Assembly (NCBI GenBank): GCA_963812085.1
Contig: CAWETL010000013.1
Coordinates: 1 to 34,749, forward strand
Source: SPDF01 sp963812085
GTDB taxonomy: Bacteria > Gemmatimonadota > Gemmatimonadetes > Gemmatimonadales > GWC2-71-9
Direction: 5' to 3'
Length of the DNA stretch: 34,749 nt
Shown here piece after piece: positions 24,601-32,468 of the stretch. The notes under the pieces are model-generated. The model was not told the DNA's origin. It ran no database searches and worked only from the letters and a program-made list of their open reading frames with translations. A program made the translations under genes and the position numbers. The first letter of the stretch is position 1. Each line of letters begins with the position of its first letter.

Positions 24601-24686
24601 TTCTGTCATTGCGAGGAGGCCCCAGCGGGGCCGACGAAGCAATCTGGAGATTGCTTCGGCCACTGCGTGGCCTCGCAATGACAGAA
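24601..24686. repeat. Family B palindromic repeat, compact copy
   Basis: Ends are exact inverted repeats, TTCTGTCATTGCGAGG and CCTCGCAATGACAGAA, with GCAATCT-GG-AGATTGC at the centre, 86 bp in all. It fills the gap between the convergent hydrolase and rlmI genes and could act as a two-way terminator. Confidence 0.85.
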
Positions 24687-24692
24687 ACCGCC

Positions 24693-25849
24693 TCAGTCTG
24701 CCCGCAGCACGGCACCCTTCAGGTAGCCCGTTTCGGGAATCGTGAGGATTTCGGGATGGTCCTTCGGCTGGCCGAGGATCGTCTCCAGGGTGAGCCGGCG
24801 GCCGCTGTCGGCCGCGGCGTGGGCCAGCATCTGCAGGAACTCGCGGCCGGTGCACGTGGTGGGAGCAGGAGGCGGTGAGCAGCACGCCGCCGGGTGCCAG
24901 GAGCCGCATCGCCCGGAGGTTGATTTCGCCGTAGCCCCGGAGCGCCTGGTCGAGTGCGCCGCGGTGCTTGGCGAACGCCGGCGGGTCCACCACCACCGTG
25001 TCGAACCGCCGTCCCGCCCGCTCCCAGGCCCTGAGCGCCTCGAAGGCGTCTCCCTCGACCCAGTCGATGTTGTCCAGTCCATTGAGCACGGCGTTCTCGG
25101 TGCCGCGCGCCAGCGCCTCGCGGCTCGCATCGAGCGCCGCCACACGCCCCGCTCGGGTGGCCATGTGCAGGGCGAAGGACCCGTGATACGCGAAGCAGTC
25201 GAGCGCCGTGCCGCCGGGGCGCGTCAGCCGGGCCGCCAGCATCCGGTGTTCGCGCTGGTCGAGGAAGGCGCCGGTCTTCTGCCCCACCCAGGGCGCCGCG
25301 AGGTAGCGGACCGGCGCCTTCCCGGATCTCGATCGACTCGGGGACGGTCCCGTGCATGAGGACGATTTCTTCCGCCAGCCCTTCCTGCTTCCGGACCCCG
25401 ACGTCGTTGCGGAGCAGCACGCCCTCGGGGGCGAGCACCTCCACGATCGCCGTGACGATGTCGTCTCGCATGGTCTCGAGTCCGGCGGAAAGCAGCTGCG
25501 CCACCACCCACCGGTCGTACCGGTCCACCACGAGGGACGGAAGCCCGTCGCCTTCGCCGTGGACGATGCGATAGGCACTGGCGTCGATGCCCTCGCGGCG
25601 CGCCAGGGCGGCCGTGAGGTGCGCCCGCCACCAGGCGCGGTCGATGGGCACCTCGGTGCGCTCGAGCAGCCGGAGCCGAATTTCCGAGCGCGGCGAGGCG
25701 AGCGCCTGGCCGAGGAACCGGCCCCGCGGATCGGTCACGGGCACGACGCCGGGCGCCGGGATCTCGTCCATCACGTCGCTCCGGTAGATCCACGGATGGC
25801 CCCGGGTCCAGCGGGCCGCACCCCGGTCGCTCACGCGGACGGGCTTCAC
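24693..25849 (-). CDS. Class I rRNA methyltransferase (RlmI-like), two frameshifts
   Basis: About 385 residues. The N-terminal PUA domain (GHPWIYRSDV, ASPRSEIRLRLL) is followed by an EEHEE-like region (GLPSLVVDRYDRWVV) and a SAM-dependent methyltransferase domain (LDCFAYHGSFALHMA, VDPPAFAKHRG, LLTASCSHHV). RlmI makes m5C in 23S rRNA (C1962 in E. coli). The Cys in ASCSHH matches the catalytic Cys position of m5C methyltransferases. The frame breaks near 25320 and near 24862, with homology continuing to GYLKGAVLRAD. The start is GTG 25849 with GGAG upstream. Other RlmI/RlmK-like specificities cannot be excluded. Confidence 0.88.
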
Positions 25850-25882
25850 CGCGCGCTCCGCCGGCGATAGGTTCGTTCGGTC

Positions 25883-26512
25883 ATGCCGCTCAATCTAGCG
25901 CAGGCCCTCAAGCTCGTGCTGGTCACCGACGACGCGCTCGTCGGCGGCCGGGATCTCGTGGCGCTCTGCCGGGCGGCGGAGCGCGGCGGCGTCACCTCCG
26001 TGCAGCTCCGCCTGAAGCAGGCGGACGCCGGTGCGCTCGCGGAACTCGCCCGCGCCCTCATGGCGACCCTCACCGTGCCCTTGTTCATCAACGACCGCCT
26101 GGACGTGGCACTTGCGACTGGTGCGGCCGGCGTTCACCTCGGGCCGGACGACATCCCCGTGCGCCTGGCTCGGCGGATTGCGCCGCCGGGGTTCCTCATC
26201 GGCGCGTCGGTGGGTTCCGCGGAGGAAGCGGCACAGGGCGTCGGGGCGGATTACTGGGGTGTGGGCCCGCTGCGCGGCACCACGACCAAGGCGGACGCGG
26301 GCCGGGCCATTGGCCTCGAGGGGTTCGCCGTCGTCTGCCGGCTGGCGCCGGCGAACGTGGCGTGCGTGGCGATCGGTGGGGTTGTTCCGGAAGACATTCC
26401 CCTGGTGCGGCGCGCCGGCGGAGCGGGCGTCGCGGTCGTGCGGGGAATTCTGCTGGGAGAAGACGTCGAGGGCGCCGCGCGCGGCTATGCACGCCGGTTC
26501 GGTGTCGAGTGA
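25883..26512 (+). CDS. thiE: Thiamine-phosphate synthase (ThiE/TenI family)
   Basis: Protein of 209 residues with a TIM-barrel fold. It couples HMP-pyrophosphate and thiazole phosphate to thiamine phosphate. Family motifs are LVTDD near the N-terminus, TSVQLRLKQADAGAL, FINDRLDVALATGAAGVHLG, GASVGSAEEA, YWGVGPLRGTTTKADAG (phosphate/pyrophosphate loop) and the terminal AIGGV and GVAVVRGIL. The usual ThiE Gln-Arg-Lys signature reads QLRLKQ. No other thi genes lie nearby, so the non-catalytic TenI-like alternative remains possible. It is divergent from rlmI with only 33 bases between starts, so the promoters must overlap. Confidence 0.9.
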   Translation: MPLNLAQALKLVLVTDDALVGGRDLVALCRAAERGGVTSVQLRLKQADAGALAELARALMATLTVPLFINDRLDVALATGAAGVHLGPDDIPVRLARRIAPPGFLIGASVGSAEEAAQGVGADYWGVGPLRGTTTKADAGRAIGLEGFAVVCRLAPANVACVAIGGVVPEDIPLVRRAGGAGVAVVRGILLGEDVEGAARGYARRFGVE

Positions 26513-26522
26513 GCGCGCTTCG

Positions 26523-27515
26523 CTAGTCGATCCTCGGCGCCGGCGGAATGCCGGAGCGCACCTGCCGGATGGCGCGCAGGTGCTCGCGATAGGTGCGGGA
26601 AAAGACGTGCCGCCCCTCAGGACCCGCCACGAAATACAGGTACGGGACGCTGGCCGGGTCGAGCACGGCGTCGATGCTCGCCGTTCCCGGCGAGTCGATC
26701 GGCCCGGGAGGAAGCCCCGGGTGCAGGTACGTGTTGTAAGGAGAGGAAAACTTGTAGTCCTTGGTGTAGAGCCGCGGCTTCCGCTCCCCGGTGGCCAGCT
26801 CCATTCCGTACTGCACCGTCGGGTCGGCCTGGAGCGGCATCCGGAGCCGCAGCCGGTTGAGATAGACTGCCGCAATCACCGGCCGCTCGTCGTCCACCAT
26901 CGCCTCCCCCTCCACGATCGACGCCAGGGTCAACACGGCGAGTCGTGACAGCTTCATCGAATCGCGCCGGGCCTCGCGGGCCGGCGTCCACAGCTGCACC
27001 GTCTGCCGCACCATCAGGTCGACCAGGTCCCTGGGCGCGATCGTCAGCGGCACCAGGTACGTCTCGGGGTGCAGCCAGCCCTCGAAGGACGGGCCCTCCG
27101 CGCCGATCGCGTGGAGCCGTGCCGTGTCGCCCACGGCGGCCAGCACGCTGTCGGCCGGGAGCCCGAGCTCCTTCTCGGCGAGTGCCGACACGTCGCGCAC
27201 GGTGCTTCCCTCCGGCACGGTAAAGCGGACCAGCTTCCCGCGTCCCTCCGTGAGGATCCGGACCAAGGTGCTCGCGCGCTCGCCCTGGCGCAGTTCGTAG
27301 ATGCCCGCCTGCGCCTTGCGGTCGGTGCGCCGGAGCCGCGCCAGCGTGCGGAACCAGAGCGGATGCTCGAGAACCTGGTGTGCCGAGAGCGAATCGCTGA
27401 TGGCCCGGAAGGTGGCGCCGGGCGGGATGGTAATCTGGACCAGCGGGGCGTTCGGCGGCGGACCGCCGCAGGCGGCCAGGGCAAGCGCCAGGGCGACGAT
27501 CCGGGCCCGCTTCAC
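26523..27515 (-). CDS. mltG: Endolytic murein transglycosylase MltG
   Basis: Protein of 330 residues. It cuts nascent glycan strands in the periplasm and sets chain ends in peptidoglycan. A LysM-like segment (VQITIPPGATFRAISDSL; GIYELRQGERASTLVRIL) precedes the YceG domain with the catalytic Glu in LASIVEGEAM, PLQADPTVQYGM, and SPYNTYLHPGLPPGPIDSPG. E. coli MltG has an N-terminal membrane helix; here the N-terminus MKRARIVALALALAACGG carries a lipobox, so a lipid anchor is likely. ATG overlaps the ruvX stop (ATGA). The frame is intact. Confidence 0.95.
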   Translation of the reverse strand: MKRARIVALALALAACGGPPPNAPLVQITIPPGATFRAISDSLSAHQVLEHPLWFRTLARLRRTDRKAQAGIYELRQGERASTLVRILTEGRGKLVRFTVPEGSTVRDVSALAEKELGLPADSVLAAVGDTARLHAIGAEGPSFEGWLHPETYLVPLTIAPRDLVDLMVRQTVQLWTPAREARRDSMKLSRLAVLTLASIVEGEAMVDDERPVIAAVYLNRLRLRMPLQADPTVQYGMELATGERKPRLYTKDYKFSSPYNTYLHPGLPPGPIDSPGTASIDAVLDPASVPYLYFVAGPEGRHVFSRTYREHLRAIRQVRSGIPPAPRID

Positions 27516-27958
27516 GGGGCGACGCTGCGACGGCTGTCGAGGAAATGCTGCAGGAGGACCGCCGCGGCCAGCGCATCGACGTCGCCCTTCCGGCCGCGGG
27601 TGCTGCCGCCCATCTCGCGGATGGCGTCGAGGGCGATGGCGGTGGTGAATCGTTCGTCGAAGAGGACCACGGGGAGGGCGGTGCGCCGGGCGACGCCGTC
27701 GGCCAGTTCGCGGGCCGCCGTGCTGGAGGGGGTCTCCGCCCCGTCCAGGGAGATCGGCAGCCCCACCACGAGGCCGACGGGCGACTCCCGCTCCACGAGC
27801 GCGAGGAGCTTCGGCATGGGAAAGCGTTTGCCGGGTCGACGGAGGAGCGTCGTGAGCGGCGCGGCGAGGATCTGGCCTTCGTCGGACCGGGCCACGCCGA
27901 ACCGGACCTCCCCCCAGTCCAGCGCCAGGATCCGGCCGGCGCGGGGAATATCCGTCAT
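27512..27958 (-). CDS. ruvX: RuvX/YqgF Holliday-junction resolvase-like protein
   Basis: Protein of 148 residues from ATG 27958, with an RNase H-like fold. Motifs are ILALDWGEVRFGVARSD with the first acidic residue, GLVVGLPISLDG, LFDERFTTAIA and the terminal KGDVDALAAAVLLQHFLD with the second acid. RuvX homologues are linked to Holliday-junction cleavage and to 16S rRNA 5' end processing. In many genomes ruvX sits beside mltG, as here, with a 4-base overlap. A further upstream in-frame start at 27991 gives an Arg-rich N-terminus unlike the family. Confidence 0.93.
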   Translation of the reverse strand: MTDIPRAGRILALDWGEVRFGVARSDEGQILAAPLTTLLRRPGKRFPMPKLLALVERESPVGLVVGLPISLDGAETPSSTAARELADGVARRTALPVVLFDERFTTAIALDAIREMGGSTRGRKGDVDALAAAVLLQHFLDSRRSVAP

Positions 27959-27996
27959 CCGGCGCCGTCGCGCGTGGCGCGGTCGGGGCACGGCAC

Positions 27997-28068
27997 GATG
28001 GCGCGGTAGGGGCGCAGGACGATGGCGCGGTAGGGGCGCACCATGGTGCGCCCCTACTGCGCCATCGT
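27997..28068. repeat. Family A palindrome at the rho 3' end with duplicated flanks
   Basis: The perfect 28-bp palindrome 28030-28057 (half-site GTAGGGGCGCACCA) contains the TAG stop of rho. The palindrome extends outward: ACGATGGCGC on the left (28019-28028) mirrors GCGCCATCGT on the right, which is the coding end of rho. The left unit GATGGCGCGGTAGGGGCGCA also occurs directly upstream at 27997-28016, a 24-base direct repeat. The structure could terminate rho transcription. Confidence 0.75.
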
Positions 28069-29301
28069 CGCGAAGAATTCCTTGTTGGTCTTGGTGCGCT
28101 TCATCCGGTCGAGCAGGAACTCGATCGCCTCCACCGGCGGCATGTCGGCCAGGAAGTTCCGCAGCAGGTAGACCCGGTTGAGCTCGTCCTTGTCCATCAG
28201 CAGCTCTTCCTTGCGGGTCGACGTGCGCTGGATGTCGATGGCGGGGTAGATGCGCCGGTCGGCCAGGCGCCGGTCGAGCACGAGTTCCATGTTGCCGGTG
28301 CCCTTGAACTCCTCGAAGATCACCTCATCCATCCGGCTGCCGGTGTCGATCAGCGCCGTGGCGATGATCGTGAGCGACCCGCCGCCGTCGATGTTGCGCG
28401 CGGCGCCGAAGAAGCGCTTGGGCTTCTGCAGGGCGTTGGCGTCCACGCCGCCCGAGAGGATCTTGCCCGAGTGGGGCACCACCACGTTGTGCGCCCGGGC
28501 CAGGCGGGTGATCGAGTCCAGCAGGATCACCACGTCCCGCCCGTGCTCCACCAGCCGCTTCGACTTCTCGATGACCATGTCGGCCACCTGCACGTGCCGG
28601 TCGGCGGGCTCGTCGAAGGTGGAGGAGATGACCTCCGCCTTCACGTTCTCCTCCATGTCGGTCACTTCCTCGGGGCGCTCGTCGATCAGCAGCACGATGA
28701 GGACCACCTCGGGGTGGTTCTCGCTGATGCCGTTGGCCAGCTTCTGGAGCAGGATGGTCTTGCCGGCCTTGGGCGGGGCCACGATCAGGCCGCGCTGGCC
28801 CTTGCCGATGGGGGAGAGCAGGTCGACCACCCGCATCGAGAGGTCGCCGCTGGAGTTCTCGAGGCGGAGCCGGCGGTCGGGGTACCGCGGACGGAGGTTG
28901 TCGAACGCGATCCGGTGCTTGGTCTTTTCCGGCTCCTCGAAGTTGACGCTCTCCACCTTGAGCAGGGCCAGGTAGCGCTCGCCCTCCTTCGGCGGCCGCA
29001 CCTGGCCCATGATGGTGTCCCCGGTGCGCAGGTCGAAGCGCTTGATCTGGCTGGGGGAGACATAGATGTCGTCGGGGCCGTAGAGGTAGTTCCAGTCCGT
29101 GCTCCGCAGGAAGCCGTAGCCCTCGGGCAGGATCTCGAGCACACCCTCGCCTCGGATGACCGTGTCCGAGTCGAGCAGCGACTGCTCGATCCGGAAGATC
29201 AGGTCCTGCTTCCGGAGCCCGGAATAGTTGGTGATGTTGAGTTGCTCGGCGAGGGTGTGCAGCTCGGCGACGGACTTCTGTTTCAGCTCGGCGATATCCA
29301 C
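28054..29301 (-). CDS. rho: Transcription termination factor Rho
   Basis: Protein of 415 residues (E. coli Rho has 419), a hexameric RNA helicase that ends transcription. An N-terminal helical domain (LKQKSVAELHTLAEQLNI) precedes the cold-shock-like RNA-binding domain (GVLEILPEGYGFLRS, DDIYVSPSQIKRF). The ATPase core has Walker A APPKAGKTILLQ, Walker B VVILLDSITRLARAHN, the Q-loop/R-loop region GGVDANALQKPKRFFGAARN and the C-terminal MDKDELNRVYLLRNFLADM. The start GTG 29301 has GGAG 8 bases upstream; the longer frame to 29640 is repeat DNA. The TAG stop is the first bases of a family A palindrome. The frame is intact. Confidence 0.97.
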   Translation of the reverse strand: MDIAELKQKSVAELHTLAEQLNITNYSGLRKQDLIFRIEQSLLDSDTVIRGEGVLEILPEGYGFLRSTDWNYLYGPDDIYVSPSQIKRFDLRTGDTIMGQVRPPKEGERYLALLKVESVNFEEPEKTKHRIAFDNLRPRYPDRRLRLENSSGDLSMRVVDLLSPIGKGQRGLIVAPPKAGKTILLQKLANGISENHPEVVLIVLLIDERPEEVTDMEENVKAEVISSTFDEPADRHVQVADMVIEKSKRLVEHGRDVVILLDSITRLARAHNVVVPHSGKILSGGVDANALQKPKRFFGAARNIDGGGSLTIIATALIDTGSRMDEVIFEEFKGTGNMELVLDRRLADRRIYPAIDIQRTSTRKEELLMDKDELNRVYLLRNFLADMPPVEAIEFLLDRMKRTKTNKEFFATMAQ

Positions 29302-29532
29302 GGACGTGGCTCCGGAATGGGGCGGCCGGCCCGATGCGGGTCGGGGGCGGGAAAGCAGGGTGTGGGCAAGCCCAGAATGGTGATGCGGCGTTGACCGTCT
29401 ATGGGGAGCGCCCCTCAGGGGCGGGGTCGGCGTACTCGTTGCTCTGGGGAGTGTGCTACAGGAACGGTAGAGGTTCCACAACGTAGGGCGTCGCCCGAGG
29501 CGCGTCAAGCCTAGTGCCGAGGGAGGAAAATC

Positions 29533-29557
29533 TGGACCCCGGCTTTCGCCGGGGTGA
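29533..29557. repeat. Family C 25-bp palindromic repeat, copy 2
   Basis: The exact reverse complement of bases 1-25. It lies in the rho/orphan-gene gap (29302-29751), within GC-rich low-complexity DNA. Confidence 0.75.
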
Positions 29558-29588
29558 CGGCCTCCCTGCCTCCCGCCCGCCCTTCCCG

Positions 29589-29630
29589 CTGCCTCCCTGG
29601 TCCCCTGCCACTGCCTCCCTGGTCCCCTGC
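29589..29630. repeat. Short tandem repeat (two 20-bp units, period 22)
   Basis: CTGCCTCCCTGGTCCCCTGC occurs at 29589-29608 and again at 29611-29630, within a C-rich tract from about 29560 to 29641. A similar G-rich tract lies at 22551-22605. No coding potential is evident. Confidence 0.65.
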
Positions 29631-29643
29631 CCCCCGCCAAACC

Positions 29644-29692
29644 TCCGAAAGTACTTTCGGACTATTGCGTAATTCCCGCCAGATCATATCTT
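29644..29692 (+). promoter_or_regulatory. 18-bp perfect palindrome next to a candidate promoter
   Basis: TCCGAAAGTACTTTCGGA (29644-29661) is a perfect palindrome. It is followed by TTGCGT (29665-29670), a 16-base spacer and TATCTT (29687-29692). The palindrome centre would lie near -46, a position used by activators that touch RNA polymerase. A small hairpin (29716-29735) precedes the ribosome binding site of the downstream gene. Confidence 0.5.
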
Positions 29693-29751
29693 TAGCCTAG
29701 TAGAACCTGACGGTAAAGCCGCCCGCCAGCGGCTTCTGGGGAGGCTCCTCG

Positions 29752-30039
29752 ATGCCAGCGCAGACACTCCGCACCACCTTGGCCCGCGACGCCCGCGAGC
29801 CCGTCCTGCTCGATCTCCCGTCCATCGCCTACTCCGGACATCCCCTCGCCATCCGCCTGATCCTCCGGCTCGACGACCAGCGCATCTGGCGCGGTCGCCT
29901 GCAATTCCAGCCCGAAGGATCGGATGTTCACCGGGAGACGGCGGAGATCTTCTGCGGCGCCAAGGACCAGGATCTCTGGGAGTCCGTCCGCTCGCTCCGC
30001 GAGCATCATTTCCGCGACCTCTACCGCTCGCTCGAATGA
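29752..30039 (+). CDS. Small hypothetical protein (95 residues) upstream of the HisKA-like gene
   Basis: ATG 29752 is preceded by GGGGAGG with 7-base spacing. The N-terminal part has alternating strands (LLDLPSIAYSGHPLAIRLIL, RIWRGRLQFQP) and the C-terminal half is helical and charged (ETAEIFCGAKDQDLWESVRS, LREHHFRDLYRSL). It has no signal peptide or membrane segment. I do not recognise the family. One base separates its stop from the ATG of the next gene, so they form an operon behind the palindrome-bearing promoter at 29644-29692. The context suggests a signalling role, but this is inference. Confidence 0.65.
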   Translation: MPAQTLRTTLARDAREPVLLDLPSIAYSGHPLAIRLILRLDDQRIWRGRLQFQPEGSDVHRETAEIFCGAKDQDLWESVRSLREHHFRDLYRSLE

Positions 30040-30040
30040 C

Positions 30041-30223
30041 ATGAACGACACCGACACCATCAACCGCCTCAGGCACGACCTCTCGAATCCTCTCTCCGCG
30101 CTCCTCGCGGAGGCCCAGCTCCTCCTGCTCAACGAAGCAAAGCTCGACCCCGAGACGCTCACCAGCGTCCGTGAAATCGAGTCGCTCGCCATCCGGATGC
30201 GGACCCTGCTCCGGGAGCGCTGA
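30041..30223 (+). CDS. Tiny HisKA-like protein (60 residues) without a kinase domain
   Basis: The sequence begins MNDTDTINRLRHDLSNPLSA, matching an H-box (His12 followed by Asp, then N-P-L), then a second helix ETLTSVREIESLAIRMRTLL, as in the two-helix dimerisation/phosphotransfer domain of histidine kinases. There is no ATP-binding domain after the stop at 30221-30223 in any frame; the following 266 bases carry no recognisable domain. It could be a stand-alone phosphotransfer or dimerisation module, or a remnant of a kinase. It starts one base after the 95-residue gene; no separate Shine-Dalgarno is seen, so translation is probably coupled. Confidence 0.6.
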   Translation: MNDTDTINRLRHDLSNPLSALLAEAQLLLLNEAKLDPETLTSVREIESLAIRMRTLLRER

Positions 30224-30489
30224 GCGATGTGCCGGCGCCCCGTGACACGACGGCCACGCGCACGCGTGCCGGTCCGCCTCTCCGCGCGGGCCTGGTCCAC
30301 GCCGCGCTGGATCTGGCCCGGGCGGCACCAGCGGCCGGGACGCCCCCCCTTCGCGGTCCGCTGAGCCGCCCAACCCCCCGCCGTTCCAGTTCGCCCGGCA
30401 TCCCCCTACCTTTCGGGCTTCTCCACGCGGGCGCCGCTCTGCGCCCCCTGGCGATCGTGCCCCCTGACTCCCCGGAACCGAGAAGCCGA
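30224..30489. other. Intergenic region, no gene seen
   Basis: A GC-rich gap upstream of the M1 peptidase gene. Open frames here are long only because stops are rare in GC-rich DNA. No repeat of families A-C, clear promoter or hairpin was found. Confidence 0.5.
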
Positions 30490-32460
30490 ATGCGTATCCC
30501 CGTGCTGGTCCTCGCCTCGCTCGCCCTGACGGCACCGCTGTCCGCCCAGGCGCCTGAGCGCCCCGTCCGTCGCACCATCCCGATCACGCGCGCCTTCCAG
30601 CACGGCCTCGAGGCCGGCACGCGCGATTCGACCGGCAGGCCCGGCGCCAAGTATTGGCAGACCCGCACCGACTATTCGATCGACACCAAGCTCGACCCGG
30701 CCACCGGCATCGTCTCGGGCACCGAGACCGTCAAGATCACCAACATGAGCGATGCCGACCTGCGGGACATCGCCATCCGGCTCGACCAGAACATGTTCGC
30801 CCCGCACTCGCCCCGGTTGAGGGAGGCGACGTCGCTCACCGACGGGATGATCCTCTCCCGCATGGTGGCCAACGGGCGGGTCATCAATACCGACAGCGTG
30901 CAGGCGCGCTGGAACGGCACCACGCTGGTCCGCGTCCGCCTCGACACCCCGATCCCCGCGCACGGCGGCACCGGCACGCTCGAGGCGAGCTGGTCGTTCA
31001 AGGTGCCGGTGTTCCCCGAAAACGAGCGCGGTGACCGGCTCGGTGCCTGGGGCACCCGCCTCTACGAAGTGGCCCAGTGGTATCCGCGCGTGGCCAACTT
31101 CGACGACCTCCGCGGCTGGGACCGGGATCCGTATCTCGGCAATTCCGAGTTCTACAACAACTTCGGCTCCTTCGACGTCCGGATCGACGTGCCGGGCGGC
31201 TGGCTGGTCGGCGCCACCGGCGTCCTGGCCAACCCGGAGCAGGTGCTGACCAGCACCGCGCGGGCCCGCCTGGCCACGGCGACGGCGAGCGACAGCCAGA
31301 TCGTGATCGTCGGCGCCGACGAACGCGGCCCCGGCAAGGGAACGGCGGCGGGCGACCGCCTGGTCTGGCACTTCACCGCCGACAGCGTGGCCGACTTCGC
31401 CTGGGCCGCCTCGAGCGATTACGTCTGGGACGCCACCCGGGCCACGATCCCCGGGCGCGGCGCGATCCCGATCAACCTGCTGTACCTGCCGGAGCACGGG
31501 CGCTTCAAGGACACCGGCGCCTCCGCACGGCACGCGCTGCAGTTCTATTCGAACCTCTGGATGCCGTACGCCTGGCCGGTGTTCACCCAGGTGGACGGCC
31601 CCGAGAACGGCATGGAATACCCGATGTTCACCATGAGCGGACCGGGCTTCGGGGTGACCGACCACGAAATCGGCCACCAGTGGTGGCCGATGATGGTGGG
31701 CGTCAACGAGACCTGGTACGGCTGGATGGACGAGGGCTTCAACAGCTACATGAACATCCTCTCCGGCGCGGCCTTCCAGAAGAAGCCGGCCGTCCTCGAC
31801 GGCGTCGGCCAGCGCTACGGCCAGGTGTCGGGCAACGAGTCCGAAAACCGGATGATGGACGACGCCAACTACGACGGGCCGCTCTACGCGTTTACCACGT
31901 ACGGCAAGGCGCCGATGATGCTCTCGATGCTGGGCGCCATCGTGGGCGACTCCGCCGTGACCCGGGCGATGTCGAACTACGCCAAGACCTGGCGCTTCAA
32001 GCACCCCTCGCCGTGGGACTACATGTTCGCGATGAACCGCGAGCTCGGCCAGGACCTGAGCTGGTTCTGGTACTACTGGCTGTTCACCACGGAGTCGTCG
32101 GACGGCTCGATCGCCTCGGTCGTCACCAAGGGCGACAAGACGCACGTCACCGTGCGGCAGGCCGGCGAGATGCCCGCGCCGGTGGTGCTCCGGGTGGAGT
32201 TCGCGGCGGACGGGCCGGCCATCAAGCCGATGAAGAACGCCGTGATCGACGGCAACGCGGCCACCGTCACCTGGCCGGTGGACGTGTGGTTCGGCGGCAG
32301 CCGGACCTTCGTCGCCGAACTGGCCTTCGGCAAGCGGAAGATCGAGAAGATCACCCTTGACCCGAACGGCCGGTTCCCCGATCGCAACCCGGCCGACAAC
32401 GTCTGGCCGGCGCAGGCCCCGGCCCCGGCAGGTCCGGCGGCCCCGGTGTCGCCGCACTGA
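30490..32460 (+). CDS. Secreted M1-family metallopeptidase
   Basis: Protein of 656 residues with a signal peptide (MRIPVLVLASLALTAPLSAQ). The N-terminal beta-sheet domain (YSIDTKLDPATGIVSGTETV) is followed by the gluzincin domain: NGMEYPMF in place of the aminopeptidase GAMEN motif, zinc motif HEIGHQWW and the third ligand Glu in WYGWMDEGFNSYM, at the right HExxH-x18-E spacing. The substrate-binding Tyr region is in AFTTYGKAPMM. It resembles the large class of secreted M1 peptidases found in Gemmatimonadota, Bacteroidota and others. A Pro/Ala-rich tail ends the protein. The role is likely extracellular or periplasmic peptide breakdown. The frame is intact; ATG 30490 is the start just before the signal. 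Confidence 0.93.
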   Translation: MRIPVLVLASLALTAPLSAQAPERPVRRTIPITRAFQHGLEAGTRDSTGRPGAKYWQTRTDYSIDTKLDPATGIVSGTETVKITNMSDADLRDIAIRLDQNMFAPHSPRLREATSLTDGMILSRMVANGRVINTDSVQARWNGTTLVRVRLDTPIPAHGGTGTLEASWSFKVPVFPENERGDRLGAWGTRLYEVAQWYPRVANFDDLRGWDRDPYLGNSEFYNNFGSFDVRIDVPGGWLVGATGVLANPEQVLTSTARARLATATASDSQIVIVGADERGPGKGTAAGDRLVWHFTADSVADFAWAASSDYVWDATRATIPGRGAIPINLLYLPEHGRFKDTGASARHALQFYSNLWMPYAWPVFTQVDGPENGMEYPMFTMSGPGFGVTDHEIGHQWWPMMVGVNETWYGWMDEGFNSYMNILSGAAFQKKPAVLDGVGQRYGQVSGNESENRMMDDANYDGPLYAFTTYGKAPMMLSMLGAIVGDSAVTRAMSNYAKTWRFKHPSPWDYMFAMNRELGQDLSWFWYYWLFTTESSDGSIASVVTKGDKTHVTVRQAGEMPAPVVLRVEFAADGPAIKPMKNAVIDGNAATVTWPVDVWFGGSRTFVAELAFGKRKIEKITLDPNGRFPDRNPADNVWPAQAPAPAGPAAPVSPH

Positions 32461-32468
32461 GCCTGGTC

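Noticed and set aside
29302..29640. N-terminal extension of Rho up to 29640
   Set aside because: The extension is read from tandem and family C repeats; GTG 29301 has a Shine-Dalgarno and gives the normal Rho length.
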